In this document: in pieces, positions 23,134 to 28,488 of the stretch
Numbering within the stretch: position 1 is the first letter of the stretch
Layout: each line of letters begins with the position of its first letter
The notes under the pieces: model-generated
Told to the model about the DNA's origin: nothing
Databases searched by the model: none
The model's input: only the letters and a program-made list of their open reading frames with translations
Made by a program: the position numbers and the translations under genes
NCBI GenBank assembly: GCA_024235015.1
Contig: JACKNG010000011.1
Coordinates: forward strand, 1-28,488
Direction of reading: 5' to 3'
From: Gammaproteobacteria bacterium
GTDB taxonomy: Bacteria > Pseudomonadota > Gammaproteobacteria > Ga0077536
DNA: 28,488 bases

Positions 23134-24189
23134 TCACGGATCGAAGGGCGGGCGCTCGCCGGCATAGGCCGGCTGCTCGACGAGCTCGAGCCAGATGCCG
23201 TCCGGATCCTTGAAGATCACCACGCGCCGCTGGCCGGCCTCACCCATGTTCCAGGTCTCGATCTCGCCGACCGGTGCGTGGCCGCAGGCGCGCAGGCGCG
23301 CATGGGCGGCGGTAATGTCGTCGACCTCGAAGGCGACGCGGCTGATGCCGAGATGGTGCGCCTCCGCGTAGGGTTCGCCGTAGGGGCCGGGCAGGGTCCA
23401 TTGGAGTACGTCGATGGGGCTGCGCGTATCGCTCCGCAGGCTGAGCAGGGTGGCGGCGAAGTTCATGTCGCCGTCGTGGACCGTGCCGTCGGGCCGGCGC
23501 AGGAGATCGCCCAGCGCGCCGTTGCCGGGCGGCTGCGGTGCGGCGGGCGCGAGGTAGTAGGCGAGATCGAGGCCGATCACCTCGCGGTAGAAGCGGTAGC
23601 TCAGCGCGAGCTCGCGCACGTTCAGATTGCAGTGATGCATCATGCCCGCGTACGCGCCACCGGCTGGGGCCTGCGCTTCGATCATCTCGAGGGTGCTGCC
23701 GTCCGGGTCGCGGAACGCGAACACGCGGACGCCGAAGCCATCCGGTGAGAGCGTGATCCAGCTCGGTTCACCGTAGGGCCGGCCGCCGTGATCGAGGACC
23801 GTGCGGTAGGCCTGGTCGAGGTCGGAGACCAGCGAATTCTGGCGGTAGATGCCGACATGGTTGGCCTCGGCGTAGGGCCGGCCGAGCGGGCGCGGTTGCA
23901 GCCATTCGACTAGGTGCAGGTGGCGGGCGGGGAATTCGGCCACCAGCGCACCGGGCGGGCGCACGTGGGCGCGGCTCTCCAGCACCCAGCCACGGCAGCG
24001 GCCGTGGGCGATGCCCAGGCCCGGGTAGGCCTGGGCCGGCCCGTCGATACGGCACACGCGCCGCACCGGGAAGGTCGCCTCGTAGAAGGCCAGGGCGCGG
24101 TCGAGATCGGACACGTTGATGACGGTGTGCGAAAACCGGTTGAGGTGGCCGCGCAGGCCGCGGGCGAGGCGATCGGGGTCGGCGTTCAT
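23134..24189 (-). CDS. Tandem VOC (glyoxalase/extradiol-dioxygenase fold) protein
   Basis: This 351-residue protein has two complete VOC domains, about 16-172 and 183-339, that are clearly duplicates: both contain the GxPYAEAxHxG block (104-113 and 271-281) and RDPDG or KDPDG followed by LEMIE or LELVE. The likely metal ligands are H21, E95, H111 and E168 in the first half, a glyoxalase-I-like set. The second has H185 or H186, Q263, H279 and E335, also compatible with metal binding since human GLO1 uses a Gln. The activity could be lyase, isomerase or ring-cleavage. It has no signal peptide. A good Shine-Dalgarno AGGAG (24196-24200) lies six bases before the ATG. It stands alone, next to the NUDIX gene. 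Confidence 0.87.
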   Translation of the reverse strand: MNADPDRLARGLRGHLNRFSHTVINVSDLDRALAFYEATFPVRRVCRIDGPAQAYPGLGIAHGRCRGWVLESRAHVRPPGALVAEFPARHLHLVEWLQPRPLGRPYAEANHVGIYRQNSLVSDLDQAYRTVLDHGGRPYGEPSWITLSPDGFGVRVFAFRDPDGSTLEMIEAQAPAGGAYAGMMHHCNLNVRELALSYRFYREVIGLDLAYYLAPAAPQPPGNGALGDLLRRPDGTVHDGDMNFAATLLSLRSDTRSPIDVLQWTLPGPYGEPYAEAHHLGISRVAFEVDDITAAHARLRACGHAPVGEIETWNMGEAGQRRVVIFKDPDGIWLELVEQPAYAGERPPFDP

Positions 24190-24221
24190 GGGGTTCTCCT
24201 GGCTGGGCGAGGCGCGCGGCC

Positions 24222-24227
24222 AGTGTA
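24222..24227 (-). promoter_or_regulatory. -10-like element of the VOC gene
   Basis: TACACT on the minus strand, 33 bases upstream of the ATG, in the context CTACACTGG. The -35 is not obvious. Confidence 0.35.
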
Positions 24228-24312
24228 GAGCATCGCCGGCGGCCTACCGGTGGGTCGATGCCGGGGGCGCGCTCGTCATGCCCTGTTCAACGGCGTCCGG
24301 CCGGATCACCGC

Positions 24313-25164
24313 TCAGCGGGCACCGTCGCCGTTGCCGCCGCCAGGGTCTTGCGGTTCCCACAGCCTCACCCAGCCCGATTCCACCTCCAGCTCGGCGCTG
24401 TCGTAACCCGTTTCGCCGGGCAGCACCACGCGGTAGGCGCCGTGCGGATCGATCACGCGCACGCGGCGGTAGGGCAGGCGGCGACGTGCGGCCTGCATCA
24501 CCGCGTCGGCGTCAGGGTAACGCGCCAGGCAGGCGAGCATGCGCACCGTCGGCGACATCATCTCGAACTCGCCGGCCGCCCATCGGGCCAGGGCGTCGGC
24601 CGGGCGCACCCAGTCCCAGGCGACGATTTCGCCGGCATCGTGGTGGGGCTCCTGGTCGGCCGGCGATTCGGCGACGAAGAAGCGGGCGTCGAAGCGTCGC
24701 GGCGCACCGGGCGGCGTGATGAAGCGGGCGACTTCCTCCAGGGCGCTGGCATCGAGGCGGATGCCGGCGGCGAGCAGCAGGTCGGCGAACACCGATTCGT
24801 CCGCCCGCACGGCATCGCGCAGGGCCTCGACGTCGATCCGGTCCGGGCCGCTCGCCGCCAGCAGCAGCCCCGCTTCCTCGAGCGTTTCGCGGCACGCCGC
24901 CAGCCACCAGGCGAGGCCACCGCGGGCGACCTCGAGGATGCGCGAGGCCTCGGCGTCGGCGAGACCGGAGAACATGCGATCGAAGTCGCTTGCGTGGTCG
25001 GTCGGGTCGACCCGACCGCCGGGGAAGACCCACATGTCGGGCGCGAAGACCACGCGCCCGGTGCGGCGCACCATCAAGACCTGGAGGTCGGGCCGGTCGG
25101 CGACCAGCATGACGGTGGCCGCCGGGCGGACCGGCACGCTGTGAGGGTCGAAATCCGCGGTCAT
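24313..25164 (-). CDS. NUDIX hydrolase, NUDT19-like with long Nudix-box insertion
   Basis: This 283-residue NUDIX protein hydrolyses a nucleoside diphosphate linked to another moiety. PGG (48-50) and RETLEEAGL (92-100) are the two halves of the Nudix box, separated by an extra segment of about 35 residues (DPTDHASDFDRMFSG...). That layout is seen in NUDT19-type CoA/acyl-CoA pyrophosphatases. The expected first Glu of the box is not in its usual spot, but RExxEExG is intact for Mg2+ binding. A C-terminal RYPDADAVMQAARRRLPYRRVRV segment follows a domain of about 200 residues. CoA-ester hydrolysis is a plausible activity by analogy. The start ATG 25164 has an AGGA 17 bases upstream, which is too far to decide the start. 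The stretch in front reads only shadow sequence. Confidence 0.9.
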   Translation of the reverse strand: MTADFDPHSVPVRPAATVMLVADRPDLQVLMVRRTGRVVFAPDMWVFPGGRVDPTDHASDFDRMFSGLADAEASRILEVARGGLAWWLAACRETLEEAGLLLAASGPDRIDVEALRDAVRADESVFADLLLAAGIRLDASALEEVARFITPPGAPRRFDARFFVAESPADQEPHHDAGEIVAWDWVRPADALARWAAGEFEMMSPTVRMLACLARYPDADAVMQAARRRLPYRRVRVIDPHGAYRVVLPGETGYDSAELEVESGWVRLWEPQDPGGGNGDGAR

Positions 25165-25220
25165 GGTGTGTTTCGAACGTCCTGTCGTGACGATGGCAGC
25201 GTGCTGCCGGAGGTCGGCAC

Positions 25221-25226
25221 AGTTTA
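25221..25226 (-). promoter_or_regulatory. -10-like element of the NUDIX gene
   Basis: TAAACT on the minus strand, 57 bases before the ATG, in the context GGTAAACTGTG. There is no clear -35. Confidence 0.3.
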
Positions 25227-25295
25227 CCCCTGCCCGGATCCGCACCCGGGCGCCGCACCGAACGATGACGCGCGGCGCCGCCGGTACGCCGCGAC

Positions 25296-26363
25296 TCAGG
25301 CCTCCACGTCGACCGTGCGGCGCGTGCCGTGGGTGTCGAGTCGCACCTGCGGCAGGCAGTCGGGATGTTCGCGCTGGAGGAACGCCACGAGCTGTTCGCG
25401 CAGCGCCACGCGCAGATCCCAGGCCTTCTCCGAACTCGCGGCGCTGACCAGGGCGCGGAGTTGCAGGGTTCGTTCGCCGGCCTCGGTCACCTGCAGCACG
25501 CACACGCGCCCGTCCCACAGCGGGTTGGCCCGGCACAGGCGTTCGAGTTCCTCGCGCACGGCCTGTACCGGCAGGGTGTAGTCGACGTGCAGGAAGACGG
25601 TGCCGAGGATGTCCGCCGAGCGCCGCGTCCAGTTCTGGAAGGGCTGCGAGATGAAGTAGGACAGGGGCACGATGAGGCGGCGCTGGTCCCAGATCCGCAC
25701 GACCACGTAAGTCGCCGTGATTTCCTCGATCCAGCCCCATTCGCCCTCGACGATGACGACGTCGTCGACCCGGATCGGCTGGGTGAAGGCGAGTTGCAGC
25801 CCGGCCACGAGGTTCTCCAGCACCGGCCGCGCGGCGAGCCCGATGGCGAGCCCGGCGACGCCGGCGGAGACCAGCAGGCTGGAGCCGATCTCGCGCACGC
25901 GCGGAAAGGTCATCAGCGCCGCGGCGACCCCGAGCACGACGATGACGATGACCAGGGTGCGTTCGAGCACCGTCACCTGGGTGAGCACGCGGCGCGCCTC
26001 GAGATTGTCGGCGACGCGGATGTCGTGGCGTTGCACGATGAGGGCGGCCCAGGCGTCGACCAGGGCCACCCCGGCCCATGTCACCGCGGCAATGAGCCCG
26101 ACGGCCAGCGCATGGCCGAGCAGGGCGCGCTCGGTCGTGCCGAGCCCGGGGATGCCGGGCAGCACGAAGACCAGGGCCAGCAGCGGGAAGGCCAGGCGCG
26201 AGGGCCGGCGCAGGGCGGCGAGGATGGCCTCGTCGAGGATCCAGCGGTTGCGCCGGGCGAGCGCCGCGGCGAGCCGGAACAGCAGCCCGTGCACGGCCAG
26301 CCCGGCCAGCAGTGCGAGCAGGACGGTGGCGATGGGTAGGAACGGGGTCTGCCAGTGGTTCAT
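25296..26363 (-). CDS. MscS-type small-conductance mechanosensitive channel
   Basis: This 355-residue inner-membrane channel has helices near 8-30, 57-75, 85-108 and 134-152, and the pore-lining helix at about 158-180 (SLLVSAGVAGLAIGLAARPVLENLVAG is its split core). The MscS beta domain follows (about 196-260; DVVIVEGEWGWIEEI and VPLSYFISQPFQNWTRRS). Family function is to release solutes on hypo-osmotic shock by gating on membrane tension. A C-terminal cytoplasmic domain follows to the end. The start at ATG 26363 was chosen because the first helix follows it. The in-frame extension begins at TTG 26414 and merely translates a perfect hairpin that lies just upstream. It lies 131 bases before the NUDIX gene, so a shared transcript is possible but unproven. 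Confidence 0.93.
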   Translation of the reverse strand: MNHWQTPFLPIATVLLALLAGLAVHGLLFRLAAALARRNRWILDEAILAALRRPSRLAFPLLALVFVLPGIPGLGTTERALLGHALAVGLIAAVTWAGVALVDAWAALIVQRHDIRVADNLEARRVLTQVTVLERTLVIVIVVLGVAAALMTFPRVREIGSSLLVSAGVAGLAIGLAARPVLENLVAGLQLAFTQPIRVDDVVIVEGEWGWIEEITATYVVVRIWDQRRLIVPLSYFISQPFQNWTRRSADILGTVFLHVDYTLPVQAVREELERLCRANPLWDGRVCVLQVTEAGERTLQLRALVSAASSEKAWDLRVALREQLVAFLQREHPDCLPQVRLDTHGTRRTVDVEA

Positions 26364-26371
26364 CGGTCGGT

Positions 26372-26394
26372 GTCCGCCGCCGACGGCGGCGGAC
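26372..26394 (-). promoter_or_regulatory. Perfect 10-bp hairpin just before the mscS start codon
   Basis: GTCCGCCGCC (26372-26381) and GGCGGCGGAC (26385-26394) form an uninterrupted 10-bp stem with a three-base loop. On the minus-strand mRNA it ends eight bases before the ATG at 26363, so it covers where the ribosome-binding site (GGCGGCGGAC) must be. Such a stable stem should limit translation unless it is opened. A TATGCT (-10-like) reads at 26414-26419. Confidence 0.45.
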
Positions 26395-26611
26395 CGCGGC
26401 GCAGGCCCCCCCAAGCATAGCGGGCGGCGGATCCCGGCGCACCCGGCGCCGGGGCGAGCGCGCGGTGCGCAGAACCGTCAGCGTCTTGCAAGCATCCAGC
26501 TGCGGCTTGGCCCGACGGGCCTTGGCGCGCTGCGCCATCGCGAAAATCGCGGGCCGCGTCCGCGGCGGCCGGCATCGGGCGCGCGCCGCGACGCCCCCCT
26601 GCGGCCGTGCC

Positions 26612-26629
26612 GCCGGCCGGGCGGCCGGC
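26612..26629 (-). terminator. GC-rich hairpin after the L,D-transpeptidase stop
   Basis: GCCGGCC (26612-26618) pairs with GGCCGGC (26623-26629) directly behind the stop codon of the transpeptidase gene on the minus strand. There is no T-tract, so this may be a non-canonical or Rho-assisted terminator. The remaining 26395-26611 holds only GC-rich sequence with short inverted repeats and no gene I can support. Confidence 0.3.
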
Positions 26630-26630
26630 G

Positions 26631-28295
26631 TCAGTGCCGCCCGGCCGGGTAACCGCGCGGCGCCACGAAGCGGAACGGGCCGTCCAGCGCGCGCAGCACC
26701 GCTCCATCGCGGTCGTAGACGTCGCGCCGGAACTGCAGCGTGCCGTCGCCATCGGCGAAGGCGGTGAGGTAGAGCAGCATGACCGTGACCGGCCGCGCGA
26801 GATCGACCCGCCGCGGGCGCCCGTCGGCCAGCGCCGCGGCCATGCTCGCGGCGTCCCAGCCGGGGTTGGCGGCGAGCAGCAGGGCGGCCAGTTCGAGCGG
26901 TCGATCGATGCGGATGCAGCCCGAGCTGAACGTGCGCTCGGCACGCTCGAACAGGTCCCTGCCCGGAGTGTCGTGCAGGTACACGAGGTGGGGGTTGGGA
27001 AACATGAACTTGACGCGGCCGAGGGCGTTGTCGGGGCCGGGTTGCTGGCGCAGCAGGTAGGGGAAGCCGGCCGCGCGCACGGTCTGCCAGTCGATGCTCG
27101 CCGGGTTGACCGGGTGGCCGTCGCGGTCGAGCACGCGCAGCCCCTTGCGCTGCAGGTAGTCCGGATCCCTGCGCATGGCCGGCAACACGTCCTGGCGCAG
27201 GATGGTGGGCGGTACCGTCCACGTCGGGTTGAATACGATGTGGGTCATGGTCGCCTTGAAGATGGGCGTCTGGCGGTAGGGCCGGCCGACCACGGCGCGG
27301 GCACTCCAGGCGATCTGTCCGTGCTCGAGGTAGGCGGCGTGGAAGGCCGCAATGTTGACGGCGACGAAGCGATCTTCGAGGTCGCGGAACACCCAGCGGA
27401 TGCGCTCGAGGTTGACGCGCAGCTGAGCGATGCGTGCGGCCACGCCGACGTTCAGGGCGGCGCGGGTGCGCCGGCCGACCAGGCCGTCGGCGAGCAGTCC
27501 GTGGCGACGCTGGAATAGGCGTACCGCGCGCTCGAGCTCGGTGTCGTAGTGCTTCGCCGCGATGCCCGGGCGCGGCGCGTACAGGCCCTCGGCACCGAGA
27601 CGCTCGCGCAGTATCGCGATCGCGGGGGCGTCCATGCCCGGCTCGAGGGTCGGCCCCGCGGGCAGCCGTGGCCAGTCGCCGCGCGCGGCGATTGCGCGGT
27701 AATCGGCCAGCGCCGCCTTCAGCACGCCGTAGACCGGCGTCTGCGGCCGCAGGCTGTCGAGGGCGGCGGCGACGTCGTCGCCGCGGATAGCCTGGGCGAG
27801 CCAGCCCGCGGGATCGCTGGTGACCAGGGCACGCGAAAAATTCCAGTCGCTGTCGATGTCCTGCGGGTTGGCCTTGCCGAAGCGCAGGTTGTAGGCGAAG
27901 CGTGCGAAGGACTCCGTGAGCAGGATGTCGAGGTCGGCGCGAACCGTCGTCGTGCCACTGCGATCGGCGAGCAGGCGTTCGAGGGCGGCGAGGTGGTAGT
28001 CCCGCGGGTCGAGGCCGTCCTCGCCGGCCGCCGCGATGAGCGCGAGGAATCGCTCGGCTTGTGCTTCGCCGGACCACAGCGGCTGGTAGCCGGTTGCCTT
28101 GTACAGGGCAGCGAGAAAGCGGCGTTCCTCGATCACTTCGCCGCCTGCGATCTGACCGCGATCAGCGTCGCCGGCGAGCCGTTCGGCGATGGTGACCGCG
28201 AGATCGGTGGCGGCGACCGCGGGGCCAGCGCCCAGCAGCGTGCAGAGCGTTGCCCACAATGGCAGCCACGCCCTCAGCGCGCCGCGCCGGTTCAT
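26631..28295 (-). CDS. L,D-transpeptidase, YcbB (LdtD) family
   Basis: This 554-residue periplasmic enzyme forms 3-3 (mDAP-mDAP) cross-links in peptidoglycan. It has a signal peptide (1-29, ending AVAA), an N-terminal scaffold domain (about 30-210), a peptidoglycan-binding domain (about 217-283; ILRERLG, RAVRLFQRRHGLLADGLVG) and a YkuD catalytic domain (about 308-470). The catalytic motif is HDTPGRDLFERAERTFSSGCIRI (split 441-462) with catalytic Cys460 and His441. Upstream NIAAF and VVGRPYRQTPIF are typical of YcbB. It is slightly shorter than E. coli LdtD (615 aa). Such enzymes help survive beta-lactams and outer-membrane stress and can reinforce the wall when lipid transport is disturbed. 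ATG 28295 is the natural start before the signal peptide, but it has a weak Shine-Dalgarno sequence. Confidence 0.95.
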   Translation of the reverse strand: MNRRGALRAWLPLWATLCTLLGAGPAVAATDLAVTIAERLAGDADRGQIAGGEVIEERRFLAALYKATGYQPLWSGEAQAERFLALIAAAGEDGLDPRDYHLAALERLLADRSGTTTVRADLDILLTESFARFAYNLRFGKANPQDIDSDWNFSRALVTSDPAGWLAQAIRGDDVAAALDSLRPQTPVYGVLKAALADYRAIAARGDWPRLPAGPTLEPGMDAPAIAILRERLGAEGLYAPRPGIAAKHYDTELERAVRLFQRRHGLLADGLVGRRTRAALNVGVAARIAQLRVNLERIRWVFRDLEDRFVAVNIAAFHAAYLEHGQIAWSARAVVGRPYRQTPIFKATMTHIVFNPTWTVPPTILRQDVLPAMRRDPDYLQRKGLRVLDRDGHPVNPASIDWQTVRAAGFPYLLRQQPGPDNALGRVKFMFPNPHLVYLHDTPGRDLFERAERTFSSGCIRIDRPLELAALLLAANPGWDAASMAAALADGRPRRVDLARPVTVMLLYLTAFADGDGTLQFRRDVYDRDGAVLRALDGPFRFVAPRGYPAGRH

Positions 28296-28488
28296 GCCGA
28301 ATGGCTCGCTTCGCGGGCGGTCATGCGGCCGAGTCTATACTAGTGCGCCGTGCCGCCACGACGTTGCGCAAGTCGCGCAACGCGCGAGGCGCGAGCCAAG
28401 ACGCGAAGAGCGCCGCTCAGCGTCGCTGAACGAGCGATGAGCAACGCTGCGCGGTGCCGCGAGTGCCAACGAATCTTGCAGGTTCGTC
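28296..28488. other. Right edge: upstream region of the L,D-transpeptidase with inverted repeats
   Basis: No gene is recognised. On the minus strand TAGTAT (28337-28342) overlaps TATAGA (28334-28339), a possible -10 for the transpeptidase. CGTTGCGC (28362-28369) and GCGCAACG (28375-28382) form a perfect 8-bp inverted repeat with a five-base centre. TCAGCG-T-CGCTGA (28417-28429) is a second palindrome. They might be operators or the end of an outside transcript. Confidence 0.4.

Noticed and set aside
26418..26630. Small basic protein read on the minus strand between the transpeptidase and mscS
   Set aside because: It has no ribosome-binding site, is Arg-rich and overlaps the GC hairpins; I consider it non-coding.
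24313..28077. A continuous minus-strand open frame of more than 1,250 codons
   Set aside because: Only its last 283 codons form the NUDIX gene. The rest is Arg/Ala/Pro-rich, runs out of frame through the MscS and L,D-transpeptidase genes, and exists because stop codons are rare at this GC content.
1..28488. CRISPR array, tRNA, rRNA, IS element or phage gene
   Set aside because: No regularly spaced repeats, tRNA-like cloverleaf, transposase motif or terminal inverted repeats were seen on reading both strands.

Overview
This 28.5 kb window is chromosomal-looking, very GC-rich DNA, probably from a gammaproteobacterium. The evidence is a close match to enterobacterial PpnN, a YhhQ-type queuosine-precursor transporter, a YcbB-family L,D-transpeptidase, a CnoX/YbbN chaperone and an Mla/Pqi-type lipid transport operon, with an extracytoplasmic VPLP (PEP-CTERM-like) protein. 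The exact lineage cannot be fixed by reading alone. I see no rRNA, tRNA, CRISPR array, insertion sequence, integrase or phage gene. Most frames are tightly packed, and the high GC creates many long antisense shadow frames.

Layout. 1-285: no gene recognised. 286-528 (-): small acidic protein of 80 aa, divergent from ppnN (675-2084, +) across an AT-rich promoter region that holds a perfect inverted repeat. 2145-6635 (-): three-gene overlapping operon of ABC ATPase, FtsX-type permease and secreted AttH/CrtC-like lipocalin hydrolase. 6636-7035: divergent spacer holding a strong plus-strand intrinsic terminator with no plus-strand gene in front of it, so a short RNA or leader is possible. 7036-8854 (+): GT2 polyprenyl-phosphate-type glycosyltransferase plus a UPF0104 flippase-like membrane protein. 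8809-10055 (-): secreted protein translationally coupled to yhhQ.

10277-21269 (+): a long lipid- and envelope-oriented run. It starts with an ACAD10/11-like acyl-CoA dehydrogenase that ends at a likely terminator. Then follow an acyl-CoA ligase, CnoX-type thioredoxin, an HExxH protein, TrkH and a half-size TrkA (K+ uptake). After these come a STAS-MlaE permease, MlaF-like ATPase, MCE protein and PqiC-like lipoprotein (inter-membrane lipid transport), and a TauD/TfdA-type dioxygenase. From the permease to the dioxygenase every junction is a 4-nt start/stop overlap, so these five genes are surely one translation unit, and TrkH/TrkA lie directly in front.

21282-22037 (-): tyrosine-phosphatase-like protein, divergent from 22261-23088 (+), a VPLP-tailed secreted protein preceded by two 13-bp direct repeats exactly 20 bp apart. 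23134-28295 (-): tandem VOC/glyoxalase protein, NUDT19-like NUDIX hydrolase, MscS-type channel whose start codon lies directly behind a perfect 10-bp hairpin, and a YcbB-like L,D-transpeptidase. The last 190 bases hold inverted repeats but no recognised gene.

Nothing here is a clear-cut new defence or mobile system. The best candidates for novelty are the K+/MCE/dioxygenase operon, the HExxH protein inside it, the orphan terminator/short RNA at 6868-6926, the cysteine-bearing insertion in the secreted hydrolase, and the direct-repeat operator before the VPLP protein.
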